Source of the DNA: Ectobius pallidus
Taxonomy: Eukaryota; Arthropoda; Insecta; Blattodea; Ectobiidae
Direction: 5' to 3'
NCBI GenBank assembly: GCA_964059195.1
Contig: CAXKWD010000011.1
Location: forward strand, 17,471,478-17,535,477
Length of the DNA: 64,000 nucleotides
Shown: positions 45,701 through 48,754 of the stretch, one piece after another
Layout of the letters: every line of letters begins with the position of its first letter
How positions within the stretch are numbered: the first letter of the stretch is position 1
Made by a program: the position numbers and the translations under genes
The notes under the pieces: model-generated
Seen by the model: the letters and a program-made list of their open reading frames with translations, nothing else
Databases searched by the model: none
Told to the model about the DNA's origin: nothing

Positions 45701-46139
45701 TAATGTGCAACAACACAACACCCAGTGGAGTCATAATGGTCAAACATTCCACAAGCGGAGATAAATGAACAACATGTCGACATGCGCGAGCACAAAATGG
45801 TACAGCCAACCTACAAAAAATAAAACAAAAAGTGTGGATACTTATTGACTTACTCTTGTAAAAGAATACAGGAATATGTAATCTGTTTACTTAATTCTTA
45901 TTTTTTTGACATTTAATATTTTCTGTCCCATTGCTGACGATGTAGTTATTACAAATATGAAGTTAATATAATTCACTTGGATGCTAATAACTTATATGTT
46001 TTACAGGAAAAACTATACAAGTTATTCATTGGAGTCTAGACTTCATTTCAAAATACATTCTTTTCAAACTGAATTGAATGAAGAAAAGAAGGTGCCATCC
46101 GAGTCAACTGTGAAAGAAAATGCTAGTCAAAGACTGTGA
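2886..46139 (+). CDS. TTC39B: TTC39-family TPR protein (TTC39B-like), 14 coding exons
   Basis: Coding exons: 2886-2909, 11405-11433, 12960-13064, 18759-18834, 19390-19522, 21550-21682, 26520-26619, 30141-30206, 32128-32295, 33858-34021, 35713-35874, 40352-40581, 44513-44747, 46007-46139. All introns are GT-AG and the phases join without a break into 1758 nt (585 aa plus stop), normal for the TTC39/Iml2 family (Pfam Iml2-TPR_39). Landmarks are FQDAYES near the N-terminus, MDLDTAM, the FLFFKGR and GNIDESI TPR helices, QFHHLCFWEM, the IAGKSLPMEKFAVKK stretch, and a C-terminal TPR-like region ending in SYSLESRLHFKI. Mammals have TTC39A, B and C; mouse TTC39B is reported to affect LXR turnover and lipid handling, and yeast Iml2 is linked to lipid droplets and inclusion clearance. 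Function here is inferred from family only. No frameshift or stop was seen. Paralogue assignment (B rather than A or C) is tentative. Confidence 0.93.
3600..4545. repeat. Foldback repeat of about 0.95 kb with a SINE in one arm
   Basis: The outer arms 3600-3730 and about 4410-4540 are diverged reverse complements (shared core around AAGATGGCTGCAGAGCTA). The inner arms 3812-3905 and 4033-4115 are also reverse complements (shared core TTCCTCATTGGCCCA). A SINE at 4108-4383 interrupts the right side. This looks like two inverted copies of one mobile repeat. Confidence 0.65.
4108..4383 (+). mobile_element. tRNA-derived SINE
   Basis: The head has a tRNA-like A box (TATAGGCAGCATACTTGCC) and B box (GGGTTCGATTCCTGG). 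The body ends in a short (TCTAA)n-type tail. It is flanked by near-perfect 12-bp target duplications, TAATAACCTACC (4096-4107) and TAATAACCCACC (4384-4395). The same family occurs at about 43928-44215. Confidence 0.8.
4560..5600. other. Intron 1 sequence without a recognised feature
   Basis: AT-rich, with simple ATT/TTA runs near 5160-5250 and a weak tRNA-like stretch near 4840-4890. I see no exon and no bounded element. Confidence 0.4.
6465..6608 (+). pseudogene. hAT transposase N-terminal remnant
   Basis: The 47-codon reading frame starts with MPKQIKSSLIRQW and contains FTTDGKVIFCQAY, then a TAG. The TDGKV.FC. pattern resembles the start of the BED-like zinc finger in CGG-triplet-binding (CGGBP1-like) hAT transposases, but the second cysteine (CQAC in relatives) is a tyrosine here. 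The rest of the transposase is missing, so it is dead. Confidence 0.6.
6933..8271 (-). pseudogene. Penelope-like RT/GIY-YIG protein, inverted copy with frameshift
   Basis: It reads from 8269 down to 6933. The 5' part encodes MDSIVANEYCRWYAACTNY then the FIFDGI..QDEGLAMGNP RT motif up to YVDDA. A one-base deletion (a C missing at about 8045) then shifts the frame. The remainder (from FTGVYRKPN near 7901) is open through GIY-YIG to the stop. It is otherwise almost identical to the + strand copy and extends 64 bp further 5'. Confidence 0.88.
8273..9547 (+). CDS. Penelope-like reverse transcriptase/GIY-YIG protein, 5'-truncated
   Basis: Open from the palindrome junction (FIFDGIIYSQDEGLAMGNP) to TGA at 9545-9547, about 424 codons. 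RT motifs seen are GLAMGNPVSGFVSDIFM and the catalytic YVDD box at 8420-8431. The C-terminal GIY-YIG endonuclease domain has GVYS at 9011 and VYYGETGRAFKIRLQEH from 9047. RT followed by GIY-YIG is the order specific to Penelope-like retroelements. The N-terminal half of RT is missing, so this copy cannot encode a full enzyme, although the remaining frame is intact, which suggests a recent insertion. Confidence 0.92.
   Translation, partial: FIFDGIIYSQDEGLAMGNPVSGFVSDIFMYYLENPIITKNVESVVMYLRYVDDALVITNCDISNDLLAEFGACHGRIKFTIEKSVNNCLNFLDLRIRFVAPRVFTGLYRKPNKCEQYIHKKSAHFHGTKSNVWKNCVTRALKICNNPADLFEEKKNIIRLAKINGYTGKFIERIWRKAGVEQTSKKEKKPTDKYVSVTYKPGVSQNVGKVLCKYGLKPAFKVGSTLENIFSQHKKVGCKINLLDAPGVYSVLCDDCDGVYYGETGRAFKIRLQEHVRDIRNLKTNTGLSQHMVSLKHSIKDLEVVKVERDLIKRNICEAVHIASNQDKCVNNYEGDLGDEWISVIRRMVQDNVPPKISWQIINKCPESDFAIPTEWIKRFQRNTMFLHASERPLCEFAHPLLTDDDGDVEGVATLNPADLPTSA
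9544..9574 (+). ncRNA. Hammerhead-ribozyme-like core at the PLE 3' end
   Basis: CTGAGGA (9544-9550; core CUGANGA), then a short stem with CTAG at both ends around an AAGGAT loop, then GAAAC (9570-9574). This order matches the conserved half of hammerhead ribozymes, which are known from Penelope-like elements. It overlaps the stop codon of the RT frame. The mirrored copy lies at 6906-6936 on the minus strand. The third strand with the cleavage site was not found with certainty. Confidence 0.4.
10558..11211. mobile_element. hAT-type non-autonomous element (654 bp)
   Basis: The termini are TAGACCTGGGATTTTAAGG on the left and AAAAGCCCAGGTCTA on the right. The 8-bp target duplication ATAATGAC lies at 10550-10557 and 11212-11219. 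Repeated GCCTATTTT-like motifs fill both subterminal regions. No coding sequence. Confidence 0.9.
11405..11433 (+). CDS. TTC39B: TTC39 exon 2 (29-nt microexon)
   Basis: TTTTTTCTTACAG precedes it and GTAAGT follows. It encodes FQDAYESQP plus two bases of a valine codon (residues 9-18). The FQDA[FY]ES motif is the conserved N-terminal signature before the first helical block in TTC39 proteins. At 29 nt it is easily missed by gene finders. Skipping it would shift the frame. Confidence 0.85.
11500..12025. mobile_element. hAT-type MITE (526 bp)
   Basis: The termini are CAGTGATGGTAAAAGTA on the left and, reverse-complemented, CAGTGATGGGAAGTAATTG on the right. The 8-bp target duplication AATACATT lies at 11492-11499 and 12026-12033. 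The interior is rich in AATTACAATTAC-type repeats. It sits in intron 2, just after microexon 2. Confidence 0.92.
12230..12385 (+). mobile_element. SINE 3' fragment
   Basis: It matches (with divergence) the reverse complement of the body shared by the SINEs at 48095-48365 and 59192-59517, including GGCCGTGGGTGTCGGCATG and CCATCTGCCTATGGTAGATG. The tRNA-like head is missing. Confidence 0.65.
12501..12619 (+). repeat. 119-bp direct repeat, copy 1
   Basis: By eye it differs from copy 2 (13951-14069) at 3 positions. It contains GAAGGCAGAGTGACAGGTGG and CTGCCCTGCAGGGTGAATC. The two copies lie on either side of TTC39 exon 3. Family unknown. Confidence 0.85.
12960..13064 (+). CDS. TTC39B: TTC39 exon 3
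   Basis: ATTTTGTAG acceptor, GTAAGT donor. Residues 18-53 contain SSMDLDTAMGEARTAVHYF and FNNKFKEAREILSPW. This is the first TPR-like helix pair of the family, with a small hydrophobic face and the NN[KR]F turn. The exon sits between two 119-bp direct repeats (12501-12619 and 13951-14069). Confidence 0.92.
13180..13470 (-). mobile_element. LINE 3' fragment (RTE-like)
   Basis: On the minus strand the last ORF segment reads DLREVVFARDDWIELAQNR then a short basic tail ending in LWVP. This is the C-terminal end typical of a very common insect LINE. The element ends in short GTAA-type tandem repeats (about 13190-13222) rather than poly-A, as in RTE-clade elements. 5'-truncated. Confidence 0.65.
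13951..14069 (+). repeat. 119-bp direct repeat, copy 2
   Basis: Same orientation as copy 1 (12501-12619). The 1450-bp offset between them includes TTC39 exon 3. The divergence is very low compared with other repeats here, so the duplication or insertion is recent. Confidence 0.85.
14415..14478. repeat. (AAAT)n/(TA)n microsatellite
   Basis: A few TAAA units followed by about 23 consecutive TA dinucleotides in intron 3. Confidence 0.95.
14480..16050. other. Intron 3 sequence, decayed repeats only
   Basis: About 14520-14790 weakly resembles the C-terminal half of a Tc1/mariner-type transposase with many stops. A reversed tRNA-like stretch lies at about 15725-15790 (B-box-like AGACTCAAACCC). 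Otherwise I see nothing. Confidence 0.35.
16110..16400 (+). pseudogene. Tc1/mariner-type transposase C-terminal fragment
   Basis: With stops and shifts it reads WPLCSPDLTPLTIFF, then KNMVYEIPVPSEM, and ends near CEGRQFEALLQLI. It matches the W..RSPDLTP.DFF.WG..K..VY.TPV pattern around the last catalytic region of IS630/Tc1/mariner transposases. No termini recognised. Confidence 0.6.
16458..16511. repeat. (TTTC)n microsatellite
   Basis: About 12 TTTC units within intron 3. Confidence 0.95.
16600..18000. other. Intron 3 sequence, no recognised feature
   Basis: AT-rich. A short ATT run lies near 17632-17653. A motif AAGGGCAAGGACCTCCTATC at about 17164 recurs in similar form near 30908, so part of this is a low-copy repeat. 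No exon seen. Confidence 0.35.
18013..18159 (-). mobile_element. tRNA-derived SINE, minus strand
   Basis: Reverse-complemented it has an A box in TTAGCTCAGTTGGTAGAGC and a B box in GGGTTCGAATCCC, then a body ending in TCCTATAATATTCTCATG. The flanking stem does not close like a true tRNA, so I call it a SINE. It forms an inverted pair with the copy at 18519-18645. Confidence 0.75.
18519..18645 (+). mobile_element. tRNA-derived SINE with internal deletion, plus strand
   Basis: Same family as 18013-18159 but opposite in direction. It keeps the A box (TTGGTAGAGGAGCGGCACGG) and lacks the B-box region. Immediately to the left is a solo hAT-type end, CTGGGCCCTA (18509-18518), preceded by AACCTAAAAA. 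Confidence 0.65.
18759..18834 (+). CDS. TTC39B: TTC39 exon 4
   Basis: TCTTCAG acceptor, GTAAGT donor, ending in phase 0. The split TG/G codon completes the tryptophan begun in exon 3. Residues 53-78 read WANSSMYHAVGNSVFAFMEA followed by MLTFEH, a helical block typical of TTC39 proteins. Confidence 0.92.
19390..19522 (+). CDS. TTC39B: TTC39 exon 5
   Basis: CATTACAG acceptor, GTAGGT donor, phase 1 at the end. Residues 79-123 begin QQHIEAASDALKQCISVCNR and continue through a basic stretch with RKKNT to NYDQYSP. This corresponds to the second conserved helix and the basic loop of the family. Confidence 0.92.
19810..20112 (+). pseudogene. Tyrosine recombinase remnant (Crypton/DIRS-type)
   Basis: A 100-codon open segment ends in TGA at 20110-20112. 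Key parts are FLGLDHPENYTGHCLRCSS, then EGWKFSTLAEGYVDQS. Insect Crypton-like tyrosine recombinases show ENYTGH[CS]FRRSSA, then [RK]HGGWKS...AEGYI, holding the catalytic H-x-x-R, H/W and tyrosine. Here the GHC.R and EGW and AEGY elements remain, but RR has become RC and the HGG histidine is lost (QIEGW), so it is likely inactive. Upstream catalytic parts are missing. It lies in intron 5 directly after TTC39 exon 5. It could instead derive from a DIRS/Ngaro element; no RT is nearby. Confidence 0.6.
21050..21200 (+). pseudogene. hAT transposase C-terminal dimerisation-domain fragment
   Basis: The frame from about 21056 reads VLLTIPISMASAERSFSEL. After a frameshift, LFKAYLRSSVSQAKFSGIA follows. 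The P[VI]S.ASAERSFS..K..K.YLRS.[ML] pattern is the hAT C-terminal dimerisation domain of the ZMYM-related type. No termini located. Confidence 0.75.
21210..21350 (-). repeat. Repeat fragment and composite A/(CAA)/(CAAA) microsatellite
   Basis: A poly-A run followed by CAA and then CAAA units lies at 21292-21350. The adjoining 21210-21290 region, reverse-complemented, resembles 33490-33570 (shared GGATGTCAAAGTT), so it is part of a dispersed repeat. Confidence 0.6.
21550..21682 (+). CDS. TTC39B: TTC39 exon 6
   Basis: TTTCTTTCAG acceptor, GTAAGA donor. Residues 123-167 include EEIHAELCYAEALLLKSMLT and FIKAGLKIRSCFNSYK. The HAELCYAE.LLLKA block followed by FIK.GLKIR is a strong TTC39 signature. 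Confidence 0.94.
21690..24280. other. Intron 6 sequence without clear features
   Basis: AT-rich, with a G run at about 22029-22042. A reversed tRNA-like motif (GTTCTTGAACCCACAC) lies at about 23644. A possible weak pair of ends, TTAAAGGAGACACC near 22496 and CCGTTTCCCCTTAA near 23540, might bound a 1-kb element, but the match is too poor to call. Confidence 0.3.
24281..24475. repeat. Palindromic foldback repeat (family F, copy 1)
   Basis: Arms CAAGATTGAGATCGGAAGTAA (from about 24296) and its reverse complement ending at about 24442 surround an apex with CAGCTGATGATGATGATGGG. The trailing segment (CTTGCTACAGATATCAACAC) is shared, inverted, with the copy near 49935. Related copies lie at 34248-34459 and 49930-50500. 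Confidence 0.75.
25156..26146 (+). mobile_element. hAT transposon, internally deleted (991 bp)
   Basis: The termini are TAGAGCCCGGATTTCCATGC at the left and, reverse-complemented, TAAAGCCCGGATTTTCATGC at the right. The 8-bp target duplication TTAATAAC lies at 25148-25155 and 26147-26154. Subterminal repeats with GCATG occur at both ends. A transposase C-terminal remnant lies at 25802-25990. Confidence 0.93.
25802..25990 (+). pseudogene. hAT transposase C-terminal remnant (CGGBP-like)
   Basis: The open segment includes SLKYAPVTSCEVEKSFSAFK then NVLTDKRTSLSEENLGKLV. The pattern V.S..VE.SFS..K.[VI]L.[DE]KR.[SN]L..ENL matches the hAT C-terminal dimerisation domain. The catalytic region is absent, since the element is only 991 bp. 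Because the host element has the same TIR type as hAT B (5965-9976), the two remnants may represent opposite ends of one transposase lineage. Confidence 0.75.
26520..26619 (+). CDS. TTC39B: TTC39 exon 7
   Basis: A T-rich tract with TTACAG is the acceptor and GTAAGT the donor, ending in phase 0. Residues 167-200 include HFESGVRMGIGAFNL. The HFE.GV..G.GAFNL motif is highly conserved in TTC39 proteins. Confidence 0.94.
26905..28250 (+). mobile_element. 5'-truncated non-LTR retrotransposon
   Basis: It contains an RT reading frame (26922-28019), followed by a 3' UTR with a (TTTG)n run at about 28072-28106 and an A-rich end (AATAAACTAAACTAAACT) at about 28230-28247. It lies in intron 7, less than 300 bp after TTC39 exon 7, in the same orientation as the gene. 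Confidence 0.85.
26922..28019 (+). CDS. LINE reverse transcriptase, C-terminal two thirds
   Basis: A 365-codon frame. RT motifs are VPQGSVLGPLLFLIYINDI, the catalytic FADDTN box, and the downstream FLGVWINQNLDW and AYFHTLLNYGVIFWG blocks of the thumb and C-terminal region. This set is typical of Jockey/CR1-group non-LTR retrotransposons. The endonuclease and fingers domain are missing. A (TA)n microsatellite at about 27718-27747 is translated as repeated YI codons without breaking the frame. The frame is fully open otherwise, so it is fairly young. Confidence 0.88.
28366..28570 (-). mobile_element. LINE 3' fragment with zinc-knuckle-like end
   Basis: On the minus strand the frame (28569 to 28384) reads VTRVICPLCNEEEDARHIIL then ECKETEMWR, a CPLC...H...C motif common near the C-terminus of R1/Jockey-type LINE ORF2. 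A poly-A tail appears as the T run at 28367-28385. It is inserted, inverted, just downstream of the LINE at 26905-28250. Confidence 0.7.
28829..29348 (+). repeat. Tandem duplication, two units of about 252-268 bp
   Basis: Unit 1 (28829-29080) and unit 2 (29081-29348) both begin CTTAAGATG and share GGGACATTCTTGCATCCTTC and ATGGGATATTTGATCATC. Unit 2 has about 18 bp extra (TCTGTGCAGATAAGTC). Both are in intron 7. No family recognised. Confidence 0.85.
29400..30130. other. Intron 7 sequence, nothing recognised
   Basis: AT-rich, with no TIR, tRNA-like box or coding similarity that I can see up to the exon 8 acceptor. Confidence 0.4.
30141..30206 (+). CDS. TTC39B: TTC39 exon 8
   Basis: Long T-tract then CAG acceptor, GTAAGT donor; phase 0 on both sides, 66 nt. 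Residues 201-222: MISLLPARVIKLLEFIGFSG then SK. The SLLP.R..KLLEF.GFSG motif is a hallmark of the family. Being symmetric, the exon could be skipped without a frameshift. Confidence 0.94.
30300..31320. other. Intron 8 sequence, nothing clear
   Basis: It holds a repeat motif shared with about 17160 (AAGGGCAAGG.CCTCCTATC, near 30908). No element ends or coding similarity were found. Confidence 0.35.
31328..31931. mobile_element. hAT-type non-autonomous element (604 bp)
   Basis: The termini are CAGGGCCCGGATTCTGATGAC at the left and, reverse-complemented, CAGGGCCCGGATTCTAATGAC at the right. The 8-bp target duplication is ATGATAAC (31320-31327) and GTGATAAC (31932-31939), one mismatch. AAATGAC-type motifs (AAAATGACCTA, AAATGACAAAA) are repeated throughout. 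No coding sequence. Confidence 0.92.
32128..32295 (+). CDS. TTC39B: TTC39 exon 9
   Basis: TTTTTGTAG acceptor, GTATGT donor, phase 0 at both ends. Residues 223-278 begin GVGLQELENGYNLHHSIRQV and contain LLGYHLIVVYVL, matching the hydrophobic helix that precedes the central TPRs in TTC39 proteins. Confidence 0.92.
32380..33740. other. Intron 9 sequence with an unclassified decayed repeat
   Basis: CATTACGGGTGGGACA occurs, with small differences, at about 32364 and 32667. The segment 33428-33694 encodes an open stretch with QDVKVHKVLVNKNLFP and ITKCSQCPQEGNMVVQPAVG and shares sequence with 21210-21290 reversed. It looks like a dispersed repeat rather than a host exon. Family not recognised. Confidence 0.35.
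33858..34021 (+). CDS. TTC39B: TTC39 exon 10
   Basis: CATTCTCAG acceptor, GTAAGC donor. Residues 279-333 include YPQGVWFLFFKGRLEFMKGN and a following QFHHLCFWEMVW. This is the best-conserved TPR of the family (YP.G..FLFF.GR and QFHH.C.WE). Confidence 0.95.
34236..34459. repeat. Palindromic foldback repeat (family F, copy 2)
   Basis: Arms of about 90-100 bp (34248-34336 and 34360-34459) are close reverse complements, with an apex containing CAGCTGATGATGG. Each arm contains CTGATGATGG, a short loop, CCATCGAAAT. It begins with AGTGAAGT, as the other copies do. Confidence 0.85.
34694..35653. mobile_element. DNA transposon of unknown superfamily (960 bp)
   Basis: The left end CGACTAAATACAGG...CCCTACTGACCAC and the right end, reverse-complemented CGACTAAGTACAG...CCCTACCGACCAC, match over about 34 bp with a few differences. 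No target duplication is obvious. The minus strand holds a broken reading frame with STEQQIDALAKQITPMSALM, which I do not recognise. It ends 60 bp before TTC39 exon 11. Confidence 0.65.
35713..35874 (+). CDS. TTC39B: TTC39 exon 11
   Basis: TTATTTGCAG acceptor, GTAAGT donor. Residues 333-387 include KGEWREACKYADWLLQESKW and YQKACMLSML. It continues the TPR array (W..A..YAD.L..E..WS). The acidic end (EDMSLDEKTEVEALMR) is more variable. Confidence 0.94.
36600..37020 (-). pseudogene. LINE reverse transcriptase C-terminal fragment
   Basis: The minus-strand frame, with several stops, reads KTYLLTIMTYSLECCVINK, then LQVCEMKFLRSAM, KTRRDKISNEDVREEM, and RPIGRSRKKWLDQIKEDVE. The order Y..E.W...K...L...EMKFLR...TRRD..RN..[IV]REE...GR[PS]RK.W.[DE]Q matches the C-terminal tail of a widespread insect LINE ORF2. 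Confidence 0.75.
37060..37160 (-). mobile_element. SINE head fragment
   Basis: A reversed B box (GATTTGAACCCAGGTTC) with a reversed A-box-like stretch about 40 bp further. Short and diverged. Confidence 0.4.
37629..38309. mobile_element. Inverted pair of mariner transposase C-terminal fragments
   Basis: The left half (37629-37958) is on the minus strand and the right half (37972-38309) on the plus strand; they are diverged reverse complements. Right half: WEVFKHPSYRPDFTPSDFN then FFLHLKK. Left half: the same with HP changed to QS and a stop. The pattern HP.YSPD[LF].PSD is around the third catalytic Asp of mariner transposases, and WFKYL.ADFY.TG.QK.VPW..KC.N follows as in mariner C-termini. 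Both fragments are broken by stops. Confidence 0.8.
38390..38470 (+). mobile_element. SINE head fragment
   Basis: A tRNA-like A-box stretch (TGGTCTAAGCATCAGTGTAC) and B-box-like TTTGATTCCTGCCC. No tail found. Diverged. Confidence 0.4.
39082..39961. mobile_element. GC-rich retro-inserted element (880 bp), family unknown
   Basis: The stretch is strikingly GC-rich compared with the surrounding intron. It is flanked by a perfect 15-bp direct repeat CTGTATTCGTAATTA (39067-39081 and 39962-39976), the length expected for target-primed reverse transcription. It ends in a short (TC)n run next to the right repeat. Open frames of 60-84 codons occur on both strands but none is recognisable. It could be a SINE/LARD-like unit or the 5' region of an R1-type LINE. 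Confidence 0.75.
40352..40581 (+). CDS. TTC39B: TTC39 exon 12
   Basis: TTTTTTGCAG acceptor, GTAAGT donor. Residues 387-464 include RIAGKSLPMEKFAVKKTDRF and LPGYELMYVWNLFKVLGKR. The IAGKSLP.EKFA..K and P..E.MY.WN motifs are diagnostic of TTC39. Confidence 0.95.
40620..41060. other. Intron 12 sequence, nothing recognised
   Basis: AT-rich with an A/G-rich stretch at about 40638-40665. No element ends or coding similarity. Confidence 0.4.
41090..41790 (-). pseudogene. Tc1/mariner-type transposase fragment, decayed
   Basis: The minus-strand frames read WFQQDGTTAHMAKISM, FPGRVVSKNDNHPWPACSPD, then EIAAIPNDMLMRVMANFKAR and LSDTIFK. WFQQDGA.AH is the second catalytic Asp motif, and PWP.RSPDL the start of the third, of the IS630/Tc1/mariner group. 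Stops and frameshifts are present. An interrupting A-rich stretch lies near 41570. No termini found. Confidence 0.8.
42196..42640 (+). repeat. GGATTTTT/TTAATTTT minisatellite
   Basis: About 440 bp of irregular units built from GGATTTTT and TTAAATTTT. It lies inside the hAT element close to its left end, so it probably grew after the element inserted or within its family. Confidence 0.85.
42941..43245 (-). pseudogene. hAT transposase TTF-type zinc finger remnant
   Basis: The minus-strand frames include CSSPALQKLFCWPCLLLSNK then WIREGYADILNM, and SLRKHSDSAKHIKC. This fits the TTF zinc finger of ZMYM1-like/hAT-5 transposases (FYCFPCLLF...GF.DL..L...I.KHE.S..H). A frameshift separates the upstream segment. 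The catalytic region is missing. Confidence 0.65.
43928..44215 (+). mobile_element. tRNA-derived SINE
   Basis: A box in TAGCATGGCTGCGTTCCACC, B box GGGTTCGATTCCCAG, then TTCCAGTAATGGAAAATTTC as in the SINE at 4108-4383. It ends in an (ATC)n tail at about 44187-44209. Confidence 0.75.
44513..44747 (+). CDS. TTC39B: TTC39 exon 13
   Basis: TTCTTTCAG acceptor, GTATGT donor. Residues 464-542 include LVLLLKGACLRQMQSPLQAE, EKKIKEDLYLIPYTMVELA and a final helix with AAQVLEDAK. It corresponds to the C-terminal TPRs of the family. Confidence 0.95.
45187..45842 (-). mobile_element. Internally deleted mariner element (656 bp)
   Basis: TIRs AGTATCCACACTTTTTGTTT (left) and its reverse complement at the right, continuing through TTTTTTGTAGGTTGGCTGTA. 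Flanking TA duplications at 45185-45186 and 45843-45844, as expected for Tc1/mariner. The minus strand holds the transposase N-terminus only. Confidence 0.92.
45420..45700 (-). pseudogene. Mariner transposase N-terminal (HTH) remnant
   Basis: Minus-strand frames read MAALLSICTKEEQRGVIRFS, then HRCLSAQYRDNVLLWRSIYEW, then NRRVTVDELANYMQISHGSA. The R.VIRF...EG....IH..L...YG pattern and the VTVDE.A..L.ISHGSA helix-turn-helix are the standard mariner N-terminus. The DD34D catalytic part is deleted. Confidence 0.85.
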
Positions 46140-46144
46140 GCTAG
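46007..46144 (+). CDS. TTC39B: TTC39 exon 14: C-terminus and stop (stop 46137-46139)
   Basis: TGTTTTACAG acceptor. Residues 542-585 begin KNYTSYSLESRLHFKIHSFQ and end in a charged tail at TGA 46137-46139. Five nucleotides later a strong GTAAGT donor begins at 46145, so the exon probably continues by splicing into a 3' UTR exon. Confidence 0.9.
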
Positions 46145-46159
46145 GTAAGTGTTAATAAC

Positions 46160-46720
46160 AATGCGATAAATATTGCTTTCCAGTTTGCTTTTCTCTCTCT
46201 TCCTGCTACTTAGCCTCCTCATCCTTCTCTTCCCCCAATTCTCTTGTGCGATTTCATTCATCAGGATTAGCATTTTTGTCACTCCGAACTGTTCTCGTAT
46301 GAACTCTTCATTTTTGCCTTTTCATTCTCACCTGTCTTTCTGAACCATTCTGTCAATCTTTTCTTCCCGTGTGTAGTGTGATTTTCTTTGTCAGACTCTG
46401 ACTTTCATTCATACGTCAAAACTTGCTTCGCTCTTCTTCTTCTGCTAATTTCCTTGCTTCATTTGATGTTCCTTAGCCACCACACTTATCGCTTTCTTGT
46501 GATTAACGTCTTCATAAATCATTTCATTCTGCACTCTTCTCTTTTCCAGTCTCTCCTATGCTTTTTCTTAAAAACTTCATTTCTATGACAGTAATTCTTC
46601 TCAAACCTAAACTCTCCATTCCATACTGCATAATTGGAGCCATAATATATTATCTCATGTCTCGTATTAACATATTGTTTTCCAAACCCAACACATTGTC
46701 GGGTTAGTAAATGCTGTCTC
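46160..46720 (-). pseudogene. Possible LINE C-terminal fragment
   Basis: A minus-strand frame reads IMAPIMQYGMESLGLRRITV then IEMKFLRKSIG. It weakly matches the P.I.YG.E.W.L.......EMKFLR segment of insect LINE ORF2. Highly decayed. Confidence 0.35.
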
Positions 46721-46929
46721 CCTGGTTCATTCCCGACACATAACCATTTTCAGACTACTCATCAAATAGTTATCTCTCTCATTGGTAGATGGCAGAAAAA
46801 TGCCATTTTCTTTTTCAGACTGTGATAATCTAATTCATAGGAATCGAAACATGTATAAACATTGACGATTCTATTTAAAAAAATCAATTTTCAGAAAAGA
46901 AAACATGTTTACATTTTGACAAGATTCCT

Positions 46930-47210
46930 GTAAAATGGAGTGCTACTACAGATATTCTCTTACATATAAAGAAATACTTGAAGGGTTGCTGGCAGATGAT
47001 GATTCTAGTTTGAGAATATTTTGATGATACTTCTGAAGATGCAAGTGATGTGAAACGTGATAGGCCTAATAGTGATTGCATCAATAGTGTAATAAGTAAT
47101 GTGACTTGACTGCTACAACTCGGGAACAGCATGACCCGATTACTTATGTACAATGGTCTGATATGGATTTTGAGCCTCCTTTGATACCATTTCAATATCG
47201 TTAATAGTTT
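46930..47210 (+). pseudogene. Possible piggyBac-type transposase N-terminal fragment
   Basis: Broken frames read YKEILEGLLADDDSS, DDTSEDASDVKRDRPNSD, and DPITYVQWSDMDFEPPLIPF. An acidic N-terminus followed by a W-rich, P-rich segment is the look of a piggyBac transposase, but no TTAA-bounded ends were found. Confidence 0.3.
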
Positions 47211-47754
47211 TTGGGTTATGAATCTGTTAATATAATCTTTAATTTCTGCAGCATTACAGGGGGAACTACCTGGCGTAGGGATTTAAGTGACCATTTAAAT
47301 TTAAAGCAAGCTCAATCCAAAATTTAAAACAAACCAAGATTATGTAATGTCCAAATTAAAACATTTAAAAAAATTCTCAATGGGATTTCTTCTTTTAAAT
47401 ATTTTAAACGATTTGTTACCATTCTTTGGTGTTTAAATAATTGAGGTTATGATATTTTGATGTACAAGTTTTTCATATTATATGATCACATTTTAAGACC
47501 TATCTTGCTAATTGTGGTAGGTAAAATACATGTTAGCAAAGATGGGTGTGTGGGTGAAAATATGATATGAATGATGATTTATTGTGAATCAGTGACCAGT
47601 CCAGCATAAGGATGTGTGGAATTTCAACTAATCTCGAGTGTCTATCAACATAGTCTTACTGTTTATTTTTATCACTTCCAATTTTAAACTGCATGCTCTT
47701 GTTTTTATGTAAATTTACAAGGACTGGGCACTGAAACATTTTCGTACATGTAGT

Positions 47755-47790
47755 TTTTTTTTTTTTTTTTTTTAATCATCATCATCATCA
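47755..47790 (+). repeat. T run followed by (ATC)n
   Basis: About 20 T followed by five ATC units, within the 3' UTR intron. Confidence 0.9.
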
Positions 47791-48094
47791 AAAACAATAA
47801 TTGAACACAGTGATTTGGTGTATATGAATAAACCAATATCACTTTTGACTTCATAATCTAATGTCTTCTGACATCAACCTATTTTGATATACATTTTTTT
47901 TAATCTAGTAATTGTTCAGTTAAATACAGTTAAAACATACATGAAAGAAGCAGGAAATGACCATGCACAACTAAATGTTGCAAGGAAGTCTGTTAGCAGC
48001 AGCAAACCGGATTTTTGTTATGCTTTATTGAAATACTACCATAAACATTAACACGAGAACCCACAACAGAGTATAACAGAACTCCATGGCACTA

Positions 48095-48365
48095 CTTACC
48101 TGTTAAGGACTGGACCTACTATTCGACCATTGCGTCAGATGACAGGATTGGGGGACATGTGCTGAGCACACTCATGGCTGTTGATGATGGTTTCCTTGAC
48201 CAGAACCGCTACTAATCAGATAGCTCCTCAGTTGGTATCATGAGGCTGAATGCACACCATTCCAGACCTCCTTACCTCAGAAAAATTCGAAGAGATACCA
48301 GGGATTGAACCCAGGCCTGCATATCCATAGCCAGGGATGCTAACCACGAGACCATGCAGCCGGTT
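48095..48365 (-). mobile_element. tRNA-derived SINE, minus strand
   Basis: Reverse-complemented: head CCGGCTGCATGGTCTCGTGG, B box GGTTCAATCCCTGG, then a body matching the SINE at 59192-59517 (CTGAGGTAAGGAGGTCTGGA). Located in the 3' UTR intron. Confidence 0.8.
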
Positions 48366-48754
48366 ATGACAAAGTGTACGTTATACACAAAGTAAAGTGC
48401 AAGTTATTAAATATTACAACTCGTCTTGTATTCAAGCATGGTCCACTTGCGACTTCAGCCACCCCAAGTATAGCTCGGACATGGTCCCCGAGTTAACTTT
48501 AAATTAGAAAACAGTATTTAATTTCATGTTTTGATTCTGGTTAGCATTTTTCACAAGGAGAATGATAATTGTCTGCATTATACAATAACATTCTTCTTGT
48601 CTGGCAGTTGGGGGTAAAATACTGGTTTTATGACATGCCAAAGAAAAACAGAGAAATTGGTAAATTTTCTTCAGATTGTTGATATTCATACTGTGGTGTG
48701 AGAAAATAATTTGTAATAGTAATTACTAATGCTTGTAATTTCTTTATTTTTCAG

